64,000 nucleotides of DNA from Pseudomonas paraglycinae (GTDB taxonomy: Bacteria; Pseudomonadota; Gammaproteobacteria; Pseudomonadales; Pseudomonadaceae). The stretch spans positions 420,942 to 484,941 of the forward strand of contig NZ_BQHR01000003.1 of assembly GCF_021601625.1 (NCBI RefSeq), in the 5' to 3' direction. The notes under the pieces are model-generated. The model was not told the DNA's origin. It searched no databases and saw only the letters and a program-made list of their open reading frames with translations. Shown here piece after piece: positions 9,277-19,075 of this stretch; the first letter of the stretch is position 1; each line of letters starts with the position of its first letter. Both the position numbers and the translations under genes were made by a program.

Positions 9277-11244
9277 TCACGCGCCAGTTGAGGTCGGGTT
9301 TGATGCGGAAACATTGCGACTTAAAAGGTCGCGCAGTTGATTTTTCTCTTCGGCGCTCAGTTCGCTTTGACGCGCTTTCCTGAGCAGTTGTTCCAGATTT
9401 CGCTCGCGTTGGCGGGCTGACAAGCTAGTAATGGTGTCGAAAAACTGTTGTTCAAGGTTGTCTCCGTCAATCAGCCATTCCTTTTCCGCCAGCGCCTTGA
9501 GCAGGCGACCCTGTTCGGTTCCGTGCCATCGCGCGATCAACTGAAATGAGTTTAGCTTGGGATTCTTCTGCACGGCTTCGAGCAGTGCCACCAGCAGCTG
9601 TGCGTTGGTCTGGTTCTCGTCCGCGAAGTGCCCGGCGTCCTCGACCTTTTCCGCCAGTTGCGGGTGATGCAGCAAGGTTCTCAGAGCGGCCAGGGTCGGA
9701 GGTTCGACGGCGGCCGGCACGCGTGGGGCACGCGGCTGATCGCGATCACCGCCACGCTTGCCATTTTTGTCCCACGGTTTCTTGTCCCATTTCTTGCCGC
9801 CGGCGCCGGTTTTTTTCGGCGTCCATTCCTGCTGCGGCACATACATGTCCTGTGCCTGCGGCTGATGGTAGTCGCTGTAGTCCGGCATGGCGTCGTAATC
9901 GATGCCCGGGTCGTAGGCCGGCGGTGCTTCCTGAGGAGCGCTCTGGGCCAGCTGGCTGACGCTTTCGCTGCTCAGACCGGTGATCTCGGTCAGGCGCTGG
10001 CGCATCAGGATGCGCAGATTGGCGCCTGGGACCTTGTCGATCAATGGTGCTGCGAGGGTGGCCATGTGGGCCTTGCCCTCCAGCGAACGCGGGTCGGCTT
10101 CTTCGGTCAGTTGCTGGAAGAAGTAGTCCGCCAGCGGCTGTGCGTGCTGATTGATCCGGGCGCGGAAGGCGTCTGTGCCTTCGGCGCGAATCAACGTATC
10201 CGGGTCTTCGCCTTCAGGCAGAAACAGAAAGCGTGCACGGCGCCCGTCCTGCAGGCAGGGCAGTGTGGCTTCGAGTGCGCGCCAGGCGGCATTGCGGCCA
10301 GCCTGGTCGCCGTCAAAGCAAAACAGTACGTTCGGCACTACGCGAAACAGACGCTTGAGGTGTTCTTCGCTGGTGGCGGTGCCGAGTGTCGCGACGGCAT
10401 TGCGCAGGCCTTGCTGGGCTAGAGCGATGACATCCATATAGCCCTCGACGACGATGATTTCGTCGAGGTTGCGATTGTTCTTGCGGGCTTCGTACAGGCC
10501 GTAGAGTTCCTGGCCTTTATGGAAGACCGGGGTTTCCGGCGAGTTCAGGTACTTTGGCTTGTCGTCGCCGAGCACTCGACCGCCGAAAGCAATGATCCGT
10601 CCACGGGTGTCGCGGATCGGGAACATCACGCGATCGCGGAAGCGGTCATAGCGTTTACCGGTTTCGGCGTTCTCGATCAGCAGGCCGGCGTCGATCATGG
10701 CTTTCTGCTGCAAAGTGTCGCTGCTCAAGTGTTTGAACAGGTTGTCCCAGCCCGGCGGTGCGAATCCGAGACCGAAGTCCCGGGCGATTTCGCCGGTCAG
10801 GCCACGACCCTTGAGGTAATCCACTGCTGCCTTGCGTGCCGGGTGGCTCTTGAGCGCCTGCCGATAAAAGTCGGCAGCCGCGGTGAGCAGCGGGTACAGC
10901 GGTGAATCGGTCGGCTGGCGCGGCTTGTTCGAGCGGCCGCCTTCTTCTCGCGGCACTTCCATGCCGGCGGCCTTGGCCAGATCTTCGACGGCCTGGGGGA
11001 AGTCCAGATTGTCGTGATCCATGAGAAAGCCGAGGGCGTTGCCGCCGGCGCCGCAGCCGAAGCAGTAATAGAACTGCTTGTCGGGGCTGACGCTGAATGA
11101 CGGGGTCTTCTCTTTATGGAACGGGCAGCAGGCGGTGTAGTTTTTACCGGCCTTCTTCAATTGCACGCGCGAGCTGACCACGTCGACGATGTCGGTGCGG
11201 TTCAGAAGGTCGTCAATGAAGCTCTGGGGAATCAGCCCGGCCAT
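9277..11244 (-). CDS. dnaG: DNA primase
   Basis: Synthesises RNA primers at the replication fork. 655 residues. The N-terminal zinc-binding domain has CPFH and CFGC ligand pairs (about residues 40-65). The central TOPRIM catalytic core shows VVEGYMDVIAL and DGDQAGRNAA. The C-terminal DnaB-interacting domain follows a low-complexity linker rich in K, G and P (about 470-520). Second gene of the rpsU-dnaG-rpoD operon; a 480-base gap separates it from rpsU. Confidence 0.97.
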   Translation of the reverse strand: MAGLIPQSFIDDLLNRTDIVDVVSSRVQLKKAGKNYTACCPFHKEKTPSFSVSPDKQFYYCFGCGAGGNALGFLMDHDNLDFPQAVEDLAKAAGMEVPREEGGRSNKPRQPTDSPLYPLLTAAADFYRQALKSHPARKAAVDYLKGRGLTGEIARDFGLGFAPPGWDNLFKHLSSDTLQQKAMIDAGLLIENAETGKRYDRFRDRVMFPIRDTRGRIIAFGGRVLGDDKPKYLNSPETPVFHKGQELYGLYEARKNNRNLDEIIVVEGYMDVIALAQQGLRNAVATLGTATSEEHLKRLFRVVPNVLFCFDGDQAGRNAAWRALEATLPCLQDGRRARFLFLPEGEDPDTLIRAEGTDAFRARINQHAQPLADYFFQQLTEEADPRSLEGKAHMATLAAPLIDKVPGANLRILMRQRLTEITGLSSESVSQLAQSAPQEAPPAYDPGIDYDAMPDYSDYHQPQAQDMYVPQQEWTPKKTGAGGKKWDKKPWDKNGKRGGDRDQPRAPRVPAAVEPPTLAALRTLLHHPQLAEKVEDAGHFADENQTNAQLLVALLEAVQKNPKLNSFQLIARWHGTEQGRLLKALAEKEWLIDGDNLEQQFFDTITSLSARQRERNLEQLLRKARQSELSAEEKNQLRDLLSRNVSASNPTSTGA

Positions 11245-11724
11245 GGCGTTCTCGTCTGCGCTGTAATGGATCCGATGCGAAAGTCTGCCGGACGCGGGTC
11301 ATTGAGTGATGCGCGCACGTGGTGCGGCTCGACCGGTGTCGTTTGCGTAATCGCTGTCGGGAAGTGTATCTGCCGAAAATCCACTGACGTTAGTACTCAT
11401 CAGTCTTCGACTATTCGAAAATGTTGCGCTGAATCCGCTGACGGCCGGCAATCGGCCTCGGATAGCTCATGAAGCGGGCACGCAAGCAGGTGCCTTGGGC
11501 TGATCGTCGTAAGAGGAATCAGTGGGTGTGCTCGTCAGTAGCCTTGAAAGGCTCGTCAGAAAAGACGTGCACCGCTGGCAAAAGAGCCAGGCCTGACGCG
11601 GTGAAGCGGGTTTGTCTCGGTCGCATCTGCGGCTTCGACGGTGAAGCATCAAGCGTTTTACGCAAATGCCATTAGCCCGGCTGAGGGCCGGGCTTGGCAG
11701 AAGCTTGCTACGATCGTCTGTGTA
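11245..11724. other. 480-base rpsU-dnaG gap without a convincing gene
   Basis: I read both strands and found no open frame with a recognisable protein. In P. aeruginosa PAO1 a GatB/YqeY-type gene occupies this position, but I find no remnant of it. The minus strand carries the rpsU-proximal stem-loop (11675-11693) and a small hairpin with arms AGCCTT / AAGGCT near 11543-11556. It also has a 33-codon open frame (11299-11400) with no clear ribosome site, which I do not call. The stretch probably holds the dnaG-rpoD leader and internal promoters. Confidence 0.5.
11675..11693 (-). terminator. Stem-loop after rpsU, probable partial terminator or processing site
   Basis: Seven-base stem GCCCGGC / GCCGGGC lying 31 bases after the rpsU stop codon. 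On the minus strand it is followed by TAATGG rather than a T run, so it is more likely a leaky terminator or RNA processing element than a full stop. A terminator between rpsU and dnaG is known in the E. coli operon, where it lowers primase output relative to S21. Confidence 0.55.
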
Positions 11725-11940
11725 TTAGTACAGACGAACGGCGCGGCGCTGTTCGCGCTGAACTTTCTTGGCGTGACGCTTAACAGCAGCAGCTGCCTTG
11801 CGCTTACGCTCAGAAGTTGGCTTCTCGTAAAATTCGCGGCTACGAACTTCAGCCAGTACACCGGCTTTTTCGCAGGAGCGCTTGAAACGACGCAGAGCTA
11901 CGTCGAAGGGTTCGTTCTCTTTAACTTTGACGGCTGGCAT
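11725..11940 (-). CDS. rpsU: 30S ribosomal protein S21
   Basis: 71-residue basic ribosomal protein (start [20 protein letters not shown], end RRAVRLY), the exact family length. First gene of the macromolecular synthesis operon, with a good promoter upstream at 12024-12052. It is divergent from tsaD, the usual arrangement in gammaproteobacteria. Confidence 0.98.
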
Positions 11941-12023
11941 CCAGAGCTACCTTCATTCATTACCGGGGTCAACATCCTCGCGGCAAAAGAGCACTTGAAG
12001 ACGTCGGTTTTTAAGGGTTGCGG

Positions 12024-12052
12024 ATGTTAACCCCTCATCGCTCGGAATGCAA
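12024..12052 (-). promoter_or_regulatory. Sigma-70 promoter of the rpsU-dnaG-rpoD operon
   Basis: On the minus strand TTGCAT and TAACAT are separated by exactly 17 bases, placing the transcription start about 75 bases upstream of rpsU. It lies in the 199-base divergent region shared with tsaD. Confidence 0.6.
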
Positions 12053-12139
12053 AGCCTCTGATCGAAAACCGCTGGTCGGGGCATCACGCGGCGACTATTA
12101 TGCGCGCCTTCGAATTCAGCCTAAACAAGGCGCAAACCC

Positions 12140-13165
12140 ATGCTAGTACTGGGATTAGAAACTTCCTGCGACGAAACCGGCGTCGCTTTATACGACAGTG
12201 AGCGCGGCCTGCTGGCCGACGCGTTGTTCAGTCAGATCGACCTGCACCGCGTCTATGGCGGCGTGGTACCGGAGCTGGCCTCGCGCGATCACGTCAAGCG
12301 CATGCTGCCTTTGATCCGTCAGGTGCTGGCCGAAGCCGGCTGCGTGCCGACCGAGATCGACGCCATCGCCTACACCGCGGGTCCCGGCCTGGTCGGGGCG
12401 CTGCTGGTGGGGGCCTCATGCGCCCAGGCGCTGGCGTTTGCCTGGGGCATCCCGGCGCTCGGCGTGCATCACATGGAAGGCCATTTGCTGGCGCCGATGC
12501 TGGAGCCAAAACCGCCGGAATTCCCGTTCGTCGCTTTGTTGGTCTCCGGTGGTCATACGCAGCTGGTTCAGGTCGATGGCATCGGCCAATACAGCCTGCT
12601 CGGCGAGACGCTGGACGATGCCGCGGGCGAAGCTTTCGACAAGACTGCAAAAATGATGGGCCTGAATTACCCGGGCGGACCGGAAATCGCCAAGCTGGCA
12701 GAGAAGGGCGTCGCAGGACGTTTCACCTTCCCGCGTCCGATGTGTGATCGCCCGGGCCTGGATTTCAGTTTCAGCGGCCTGAAGACCTTCGCTCTCAACA
12801 CCTGGCAGCAGTGCGTCAGCGCCGGGGACGACAGCGAGCAAGCCCGTTGCGACATCGCGCTGGCGTTCCAGCAGGCCGTGGTGGAGACTTTGACCATCAA
12901 GTGCAAGCGCGCCCTCAAGCAGGCCGGCATGAAGCGTCTGGTGATCGCCGGCGGCGTCAGTGCCAACAAGGCGCTGCGTGTTTCGCTGGAGAAGATGCTC
13001 GGCGACATGAAGGGCGATGTGTTCTATGCCCGTCCCGAGTTTTGCACCGATAACGGCGCGATGATCGCGTTTGCCGGTTGCCAGCGTTTGCAGGCTGGTC
13101 AGCAGGAGAGTCTGGCGATCAGCGTGCAGGCGCGCTGGCCGATGGAGCAGTTGTCGGCGCTGTGA
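12140..13165 (+). CDS. tsaD: tRNA N6-threonylcarbamoyladenosine transferase subunit TsaD
   Basis: Transfers the threonylcarbamoyl group to A37 of ANN-decoding tRNAs, together with TsaB, TsaC and TsaE. 341 residues. The ASKHA-fold markers are present: start [19 protein letters not shown], metal-binding HHMEGH (about 111-116), VSGGHTQL, and the C-terminal [12 protein letters not shown]. It is divergent from rpsU. Formerly called gcp. The t6A substrate set includes the tRNA-Ile2 encoded at 3397-3473. Confidence 0.97.
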   Translation: MLVLGLETSCDETGVALYDSERGLLADALFSQIDLHRVYGGVVPELASRDHVKRMLPLIRQVLAEAGCVPTEIDAIAYTAGPGLVGALLVGASCAQALAFAWGIPALGVHHMEGHLLAPMLEPKPPEFPFVALLVSGGHTQLVQVDGIGQYSLLGETLDDAAGEAFDKTAKMMGLNYPGGPEIAKLAEKGVAGRFTFPRPMCDRPGLDFSFSGLKTFALNTWQQCVSAGDDSEQARCDIALAFQQAVVETLTIKCKRALKQAGMKRLVIAGGVSANKALRVSLEKMLGDMKGDVFYARPEFCTDNGAMIAFAGCQRLQAGQQESLAISVQARWPMEQLSAL

Positions 13166-13188
13166 TGAGTGGCGCTCACGTGCGGTAT

Positions 13189-13758
13189 TTAAAAATGCCG
13201 TTCGCGCCCGGCGAACAGGTCGCGTAGATTGCCCCGGTGGCGCCAGACGATCAGCAGTGTCAGCGTGCTCATCGGCAACAGCGCTGCCGGTTCCTGCCAT
13301 GCCAGCAACGGTAGGGTCAGCGGAGTGGCGATCAACGCTGCCAGCGAGCTGGTGCGGGTCAGGTAGAACGTCAGCAGCCAGGCGCACACGGCCAGCAGCG
13401 CAGCGGGTGGATACAGGCCCAGCAGCATGCCGGCCGCCGTGGCAACGCCCTTGCCACCGCGAAAGCGGAAGTACAACGGGAACAGGTGACCGATCACGGC
13501 GCAGACGCCGATCCACGCCTGATCCTGCAGCGAAAGGCCCATTGCCGAAGCGATCAGCACCGGCAACAGACCTTTGCACAGATCACCCAGCAGGGTCAGG
13601 ATCGCGAGTTTGCGTCCGGCCAGGCGCAGCATGTTGGTGGCGCCGGCATTACCCGAGCCACTCATTCGCGGATCCGGATTTCCGGTCAGGCGGCTGAGCA
13701 AAATGGCGAAGGACAGAGAGCCGAGCAGGTAGGCGAGGATCGCCAGTAACCAAAACAT
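13189..13758 (-). CDS. plsY: Glycerol-3-phosphate acyltransferase PlsY
   Basis: Inner-membrane enzyme that acylates glycerol-3-phosphate from acyl-phosphate, the first step of phospholipid synthesis. 189 residues with about five hydrophobic membrane segments. The three family motifs are present: GSGNAGATN (about 34-42), [13 protein letters not shown] (about 97-109) and the Leu/Thr-rich third motif. It is convergent with tsaD (24 bases) and divergent from folB. Confidence 0.95.
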   Translation of the reverse strand: MFWLLAILAYLLGSLSFAILLSRLTGNPDPRMSGSGNAGATNMLRLAGRKLAILTLLGDLCKGLLPVLIASAMGLSLQDQAWIGVCAVIGHLFPLYFRFRGGKGVATAAGMLLGLYPPAALLAVCAWLLTFYLTRTSSLAALIATPLTLPLLAWQEPAALLPMSTLTLLIVWRHRGNLRDLFAGRERHF

Positions 13759-13832
13759 GCTAACTATTCCGGGCGAGGACGCCCTGATTCTAACGGCGCA
13801 TTGCGCCCTTGTCGTGCAGCGGAGAAAAGTGC

Positions 13833-14189
13833 TTGGACAGAGTGTTTATCGAGGGCCTGGAAGTCGACACCGTGATCGGTGCCTACGACTGGGAGCGCGG
13901 CATCCGACAGTGCCTGCGTCTTGATTTGAGCTTCGCCTGGGACAATCGCCCGGCCGCCGCCGGTGACGACCTGACCCTGGCGCTCGATTACGCCAGTGTG
14001 TCCACACGAATCCAGGCCTTTGCCGAGCAATCCCAGTATCAACTGGTCGAGACCTTCGCCGAACGTCTGGTTGAAGTGCTGATGAATGAATTCAAGATCA
14101 CCTGGGTGCGCCTGAAGCTGACCAAGCCAGGTGCCGTACCGGCCGCCAAGGGTGGTGTGGGTGTGGAGATCGAGCGCGGATGCCGCTGA
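13833..14189 (+). CDS. folB: Dihydroneopterin aldolase, TTG start
   Basis: Folate biosynthesis enzyme converting dihydroneopterin to 6-hydroxymethyl-dihydropterin and glycolaldehyde. 118 residues. The conserved beginning [21 protein letters not shown] and the C-terminal [21 protein letters not shown] fit the family. I place the start at a TTG (13833) because GGAG lies 8 bases upstream and homologous proteins begin one residue before Asp-Arg-Val. An in-frame ATG 24 bases earlier would add eight non-conserved residues. It overlaps folK by 10 bases, implying translational coupling of consecutive pathway steps. Confidence 0.93.
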   Translation: MDRVFIEGLEVDTVIGAYDWERGIRQCLRLDLSFAWDNRPAAAGDDLTLALDYASVSTRIQAFAEQSQYQLVETFAERLVEVLMNEFKITWVRLKLTKPGAVPAAKGGVGVEIERGCR

Positions 14190-14698
14190 CCCAGATCTAT
14201 CTCGGGCTCGGTAGCAATATCGAGCGCGAAACCCATTTGCAGGCCGGTCTGGATGCCTTGTCCACGTTTCTGGTGGATATACGCTGTTCGCCTGTGTTCG
14301 AAAGCCAGCCGGTGGGAATCAAGAGCGGGCCGTTCTTCAACTTCGTGGTGTCGGCGTTCACCGATCTGCCGTTGATCGAGCTGGATCGCCGCTTGAAGTT
14401 CATTGAAGCGGACAACGGTCGCTATGCGCCGGATCGCAAGGGCTTGCCGCTGGATATCGACGTGTTGCTGTACGGCGATCTGGCCGGCAACTTCGACGGG
14501 CTGATCCTGCCCCGGGCGGAAATCCTGAAAAATGCCTTTGTGCTGTGGCCGCTGTCTTTGATTGCGCCGGATCGGGTACATCCCGGTGTAGGAAAAAGCT
14601 TTGCCACATTGTGGGCTGAAGCGCAGATCGATCAGGTGCTGGCACCGGTCGGATTTGAATGGCGCGGTACTCAGCTCACGCCTTCAGGTCTGGCTTGA
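14180..14698 (+). CDS. folK: 6-hydroxymethyl-dihydropterin pyrophosphokinase (HPPK)
   Basis: Next folate step after FolB: pyrophosphorylates 6-hydroxymethyl-dihydropterin using ATP. 172 residues. Motifs include YLGLGSNI near the N-terminus, PVFESQPVG, and the signature RKGLPLDIDVLLYGD containing the two catalytic Asp residues. It overlaps the end of folB and is followed by a hairpin that also ends cca from the other side. Confidence 0.96.
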   Translation: MPLTQIYLGLGSNIERETHLQAGLDALSTFLVDIRCSPVFESQPVGIKSGPFFNFVVSAFTDLPLIELDRRLKFIEADNGRYAPDRKGLPLDIDVLLYGDLAGNFDGLILPRAEILKNAFVLWPLSLIAPDRVHPGVGKSFATLWAEAQIDQVLAPVGFEWRGTQLTPSGLA

Positions 14699-14702
14699 AC
14701 GG

Positions 14703-14732
14703 TTTGATCCGCCCTGGCGAGGGCGGATCAAA
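14703..14732. terminator. Bidirectional hairpin between folK and cca
   Basis: Thirteen-base stem starting TTTGATCCGCCC, with a 3- to 4-base loop. It sits between two convergent genes and follows the folK stop by 4 bases. There is no long T run, so strength is uncertain. Confidence 0.65.
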
Positions 14733-14737
14733 TGTTT

Positions 14738-15967
14738 TCAGGACGCCGCCGATTCCTTGTAAACCTTCAGCGCCTTGAGCCGTTCGCGCTTGAGTGCCTC
14801 GCCCAGTTCCGGGCCTTTGAATCCCTTCTCCAGCAACGGCTGCACTGCCACGCCGCGCGCCACATTGGCCGCGCCGCGCAGGTAATCCGCCTGTGGATAA
14901 CTGCGCTGCTCAAGCCCTTTGCGGCCTCGAGCATCCATCTCGCACGCGACGATGAATTCTTCGAAACGCTGCGGCCGACGGTAAACGTCAAAGCTTTGCA
15001 GCAACTCGAGCAAGGTCGAAGCCTTCAGCTCCAGAGCGCGATGTCCGTGGGTGTGATATTGGCCGACCAGCAAGGCCAGTTCCTGACAGTCCTTCGGTGC
15101 CTTGAAGCGCTCGTTGACCGCTTTGATCAACTTCAGGCCTTTGTGCTCATGGGCGATGTGTCGTGGCCATTCCTCCTCTGGAGTCAGGCCTTTGCCGAGG
15201 TCGTGCAGCAGGCAGGCCCAGCGCACGGTCAGCGGCTGCTTGTGCAGGGCTGACTGCTCAAGCACGCTCAGGGTGTGGATGCCGCTGTCGATTTCCGGGT
15301 GATGGGCTTCCGGTTGCGGCACGCCGAACAAGGCATCGACCTCTGGCATCAGCACCTTCAGGGCGCCGCAATCGCGCAGCACCTGAATGAAAACCTGGGG
15401 CTGATCTTCCATCAGTGCGCGGGAAATCTCCTTCCAGCTGCGTTCGGCCGTAAGGGCTTCCAGCTCACCCGATTCGCTGAGCTGACGCATCAGCTCCAAT
15501 GTCTCGGGCGCCACCTTGAAACCAAGCTCCGCGTAGCGGGCAGCAAAGCGCGCAACGCGCAGAACCCTGAGCGGATCTTCGGCAAACGCGGGGGAAACGT
15601 GGCGCAGAATCCGTTCTTCGAGATCGCGCTGGCCGTGGTAGGGGTCGGTCAGATTTTGCTGATCATCCTCAGCCATGGCGTTGATCGTAAGGTCACGGCG
15701 GATCAGGTCTTCTTCAAGTGTGACCTCGGGGCTGGCGTGAAAGGTGAAACCACCATAACCGCGACCGCTCTTGCGCTCGGTGCGGGCGAGGGCGTACTCC
15801 TCGCCGCTTTTCGGGTGAAGAAAAACCGGGAAGTCCGCGCCGACCGGGCGAAACCCCTTGGCGAGCATTTCTTCTGTGGTCGCGCCGACCACCACCCAAT
15901 CGATATCGGTGACCGGGTTGCCCAGCAGGCGATCACGTACCGCACCGCCGACCTTGTAAATCTGCAT
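14738..15967 (-). CDS. cca: CCA-adding tRNA nucleotidyltransferase with HD domain
   Basis: Repairs or adds the 3' CCA of tRNA. 409 residues, a class II nucleotidyltransferase of the long gammaproteobacterial type. The N-terminal head has GGAVRD at 7-12 and the metal-binding DID at 21-23, followed by [10 protein letters not shown]. The C-terminal HD phosphohydrolase domain shows [20 protein letters not shown]. It is convergent with folK. Confidence 0.96.
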   Translation of the reverse strand: MQIYKVGGAVRDRLLGNPVTDIDWVVVGATTEEMLAKGFRPVGADFPVFLHPKSGEEYALARTERKSGRGYGGFTFHASPEVTLEEDLIRRDLTINAMAEDDQQNLTDPYHGQRDLEERILRHVSPAFAEDPLRVLRVARFAARYAELGFKVAPETLELMRQLSESGELEALTAERSWKEISRALMEDQPQVFIQVLRDCGALKVLMPEVDALFGVPQPEAHHPEIDSGIHTLSVLEQSALHKQPLTVRWACLLHDLGKGLTPEEEWPRHIAHEHKGLKLIKAVNERFKAPKDCQELALLVGQYHTHGHRALELKASTLLELLQSFDVYRRPQRFEEFIVACEMDARGRKGLEQRSYPQADYLRGAANVARGVAVQPLLEKGFKGPELGEALKRERLKALKVYKESAAS

Positions 15968-16030
15968 AAAAAACCTCCGTTGGCCCGACAGGATAACCCT
16001 TGCGCCGGACTTTCGGAGGTTTCAACGGGA

Positions 16031-17602
16031 TCAAAGATGAATGACGGCCAGGTCGAGTCGACCGTAATCCCCCTCACTGTGTTCGCTACGAGGCGGAACG
16101 TGATGGGTCTTCATGATCTGGTCGCCTTGCAGGGTTTCCAGATGAATGTCGAAGCCCCACAACCGGTGCAGGTGTTTCAGGACCTCCTCGGTGGAATCGC
16201 CCAGCGGTTTGCGGTCGTGTTGCTGGTGGCGAAGAGTCAGCGAGCGGTCGCCGCGGCGGTCGATGCTGTAGATCTGCACGTTCGGTTCGCGATTGCCGAG
16301 GTTGTATTGCGCTGCGAGCGTTTCGCGAATGATCCTGTAGCCGCCCTCGTCATGGATCGCAGGCACCAGCAGATCGTCCTTCTGGTCGTCATCGAGAATG
16401 CTGAACAGTTTCAGGTCGCGGATCACCTTGGGTGACAGGTACTGCAGGATGAAGCTCTCATCCTTGAAGCTGCTCATGGCGAACTTGATGGTCGACAGCC
16501 AGTCGCTGCCGGCGATTTCCGGGAACCAGCGGCGGTCTTCTTCCGTAGGCTCTTCGCACATGCGCCTGATGTCGCGATACATCGCAAAACCCAACGCATA
16601 CGGGTTGATGCCGTTGTAATAAGGGCTGTCGAACCCCGGCTGGAACACCACGCTGGTGTGGGACGTCAGGAACTCCATCATGAAGCCGTCGGTCACCAGG
16701 CCTTCGTCGTACAGGTCGTTCATCAGCGTGTAGTGCCAGAACGTCGCCCAGCCTTCGTTCATCACCTGGGTCTGGCGCTGTGGATAGAAATACTGGGCGA
16801 TCTTGCGCACGATCCGCACGATCTCGCGCTGCCAGGGTTCCAGCAGCGGGGCGTGTTTCTCAATGAAATACAGGATGTTTTCCTGCGGTTCGGCCGGGAA
16901 GCGCGCGTTGTCCTTGTCGCTGTACTTGTCCGCGCCTTTGGGAATGGTGCGCCACAGGTCGTTGATCTGTTTCTGCAGATGTTCTTCGCGATCCTTCTGC
17001 CGACGCCGCTCTTCCTCGGCGGAAATCGGGTACGGACGTTTGTAGCGGTCGACACCGTAGTTCATCAGGGCGTGGCAGGAATCGAGCAGATCCTCCACGG
17101 CATCAATCCCGTGGCGCTCCTCGCACTGCATGATGTACTGCTTGGCGAACACCAGGTAATCGATGATCGAACTGGCGTCGGTCCAGGTGCGGAACAGGTA
17201 GTTGCCCTTGAAGAAGCTGTTGTGGCCATAGCACGCGTGCGCGACCACCAGTGCCTGCATGCAGATGGTGTTTTCTTCCATCAGGTACGCGATGCACGGG
17301 TCCGAGTTGATCACGATCTCGTACGCCAGCCCCATCTGCCCGCGGCTGTAGGATTTCTCGGTGCTGAGGAAGTGCTTGCCGTAGGACCAATGGTGATAGC
17401 CCAGCGGCATGCCGACCGAAGCGTAGGCGTCCATCATCTGCTCGGCGGTAATCACTTCGATCTGGTTGGGGTAGGTATCCAAAGCATAACGGGCCGCGAT
17501 ACGGGCGATTTCACGGTCGTACGTCTGGATCAGCTCGAAAGTCCATTCCGAGCCTGTGGAAATGGGTTGGCGCTTCTGCTCTTTGGCGGTCTTGGCGGTC
17601 AT
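16031..17602 (-). CDS. ycgB: SpoVR family protein (YcgB type)
   Basis: 523-residue cytoplasmic protein of the SpoVR family, named after a Bacillus spore-cortex gene but common in non-sporulating bacteria. The biochemical role is unknown. Conserved stretches visible are [27 protein letters not shown] and [18 protein letters not shown], with His/Glu arrangements that look like metal ligands. It overlaps yeaH by 4 bases and follows prkA in the same operon. In enterobacteria the homologues yeaG, yeaH and ycgB are co-induced in stationary phase and nitrogen starvation. Confidence 0.93.
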   Translation of the reverse strand: MTAKTAKEQKRQPISTGSEWTFELIQTYDREIARIAARYALDTYPNQIEVITAEQMMDAYASVGMPLGYHHWSYGKHFLSTEKSYSRGQMGLAYEIVINSDPCIAYLMEENTICMQALVVAHACYGHNSFFKGNYLFRTWTDASSIIDYLVFAKQYIMQCEERHGIDAVEDLLDSCHALMNYGVDRYKRPYPISAEEERRRQKDREEHLQKQINDLWRTIPKGADKYSDKDNARFPAEPQENILYFIEKHAPLLEPWQREIVRIVRKIAQYFYPQRQTQVMNEGWATFWHYTLMNDLYDEGLVTDGFMMEFLTSHTSVVFQPGFDSPYYNGINPYALGFAMYRDIRRMCEEPTEEDRRWFPEIAGSDWLSTIKFAMSSFKDESFILQYLSPKVIRDLKLFSILDDDQKDDLLVPAIHDEGGYRIIRETLAAQYNLGNREPNVQIYSIDRRGDRSLTLRHQQHDRKPLGDSTEEVLKHLHRLWGFDIHLETLQGDQIMKTHHVPPRSEHSEGDYGRLDLAVIHL

Positions 17603-18870
17603 GTCACTAACCTGCGCTGGAAGAGTTCACGGAAGACCGGATAGATATCCCCGGCCGAGACCAGTTGCTGCTGGGCAAAAGTGTCGGAAAAGGCTTCGGC
17701 GATGCGTTCGTACTCGTACCACAAGGCCTGATGTTCGCGCGGGGTGATCTCCACGTAAGTGTAGTACTGCACGAACGGCATGATCTGGTTGATCAGGATG
17801 TCGCGGCAGATCGGCGAATCGTCGTTCCAGTTGTCGCCGTCGGAAGCCTGCGCGGCGTAGATGTTCCATTCATTGCTCGGATAGCGCTCGGCCATGATCT
17901 CCTGCATCAGTTTCAGGGCGCTGGAAACGATGGTGCCGCCGGTCTCGCGGGAATAGAAAAACTCCTCTTCGTCCACTTCGCGGGCGCTGGTGTGGTGGCG
18001 GATGAACACCACGTCGATCTTGTCGTAGTTCCGCTTGAGGAACAGGTACAACAGGATGAAAAACCGTTTGGCGATGTCCTTGGTCGCCTGGGTCATGGAG
18101 CCGGAAACGTCCATCAGGCAGAACATCACGGCTTTCGAGCTGGGGTTTGGCTGCTTGATCAGCAGGTTGTACTTGAGGTCGAAGGTGTCGAGGAACGGCA
18201 CCCGATGGATGCGCGCACTGAGTTTCTCGATTTCTGCCTCGAGATCCTGAATGTCGCCGAAGTTGTCGGGTTCTTCGCGTTTGAGTCGCGCCAGTTCCTC
18301 TTTGACCTCGCGCAGTTTGGCACGGCTGCTGCCCGAGAGCGCGATGCGCCGGGCGTGGGCCGAACGCAGGGTACGGATGATGTTGATCCGCGACGGGTTG
18401 CCCTCGTTGCTGATCCCCGCACGTACGGTCTTGAAGGTGTCGGTGCCGGTCAGGTTGCGCTTGACCAGGTTGGGCAGTTCGAGGTCCTCGAACATGAATT
18501 CGAGGAATTCTTCCTGGGTGATCTGGAAGACGAACTCGTCCATGCCTTCGCCGGAGTTGCCGGCCTTGCCCGGCCCTCGGCCTCCGCCGCCTCCCGGCGG
18601 ACGGGCGATGTGTTCGCCAGCGGTGAATTCCTTGTTGCCGGGGTGAACCACGGTCTGCTTGCCGCCGCGACCATGGTGAAGCACCGGTTCGTCGATATCG
18701 CGACCGGGAATGCTGATCTGCTCGCCGTGTTCCATATCGGTGATGGAACGCCGGCTGACCGCCTCTTCGACAGCCTTCTTGATGTGGTCACGGTAACGCC
18801 GCAGGAAGCGCTGACGGTTCACCGTGCTCTTGTTCTTGCCATTGAGACGTCGGTCGATCACATAGCTCAT
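17599..18870 (-). CDS. yeaH: YeaH/YhbH family protein (DUF444, VWA-like)
   Basis: 423 residues. A von Willebrand A-type metal site is visible ([17 protein letters not shown], a DxSxS MIDAS motif, near residue 250). The N-terminal half is charged, with a Gly-rich linker ([15 protein letters not shown]) at about 92-106. It is the middle gene of the prkA-yeaH-spoVR module; partners are probably the PrkA kinase and SpoVR, by analogy with AAA+/VWA pairs such as MoxR systems. Function is unknown. The start ATG at 18870 follows GGAG. Confidence 0.92.
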   Translation of the reverse strand: MSYVIDRRLNGKNKSTVNRQRFLRRYRDHIKKAVEEAVSRRSITDMEHGEQISIPGRDIDEPVLHHGRGGKQTVVHPGNKEFTAGEHIARPPGGGGGRGPGKAGNSGEGMDEFVFQITQEEFLEFMFEDLELPNLVKRNLTGTDTFKTVRAGISNEGNPSRINIIRTLRSAHARRIALSGSSRAKLREVKEELARLKREEPDNFGDIQDLEAEIEKLSARIHRVPFLDTFDLKYNLLIKQPNPSSKAVMFCLMDVSGSMTQATKDIAKRFFILLYLFLKRNYDKIDVVFIRHHTSAREVDEEEFFYSRETGGTIVSSALKLMQEIMAERYPSNEWNIYAAQASDGDNWNDDSPICRDILINQIMPFVQYYTYVEITPREHQALWYEYERIAEAFSDTFAQQQLVSAGDIYPVFRELFQRRLVT

Positions 18871-19006
18871 GACTGCTCCTTAGAAGCTGTCCTGCAAAGG
18901 GGCGAGCGGTCATGCAGCATTGAACCGAATGCCAAGGGACGTACACGCTCCCCCAAGCGCTTTGGGTGCTGCCTGAACCTCGCTACCGCCTTTCGAACAC
19001 CTTCCA

Positions 19007-19042
19007 GAGGCCTGTGTAGCAGAAAATGCAGGCACAGGCCTC
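19007..19042 (-). repeat. Stem-loop between prkA and yeaH
   Basis: Perfect 10-base inverted repeat GAGGCCTGTG / CACAGGCCTC with a 16-base loop that can itself pair GCA with TGC. It is in the 205-base gap between the prkA stop and the yeaH start and has no T run. It may be a 3' stability or processing element that lets prkA be expressed above yeaH-spoVR. Confidence 0.6.
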
Positions 19043-19075
19043 GGGCTGACGACAACCGGTCTGACCGGCCGCGGT

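Noticed and set aside
11299-11400. 33-codon frame on the minus strand in the rpsU-dnaG gap
   Set aside because: Start ATG at 11400 has no clear ribosome site and the peptide has no recognisable features; could be chance in 480 bases.
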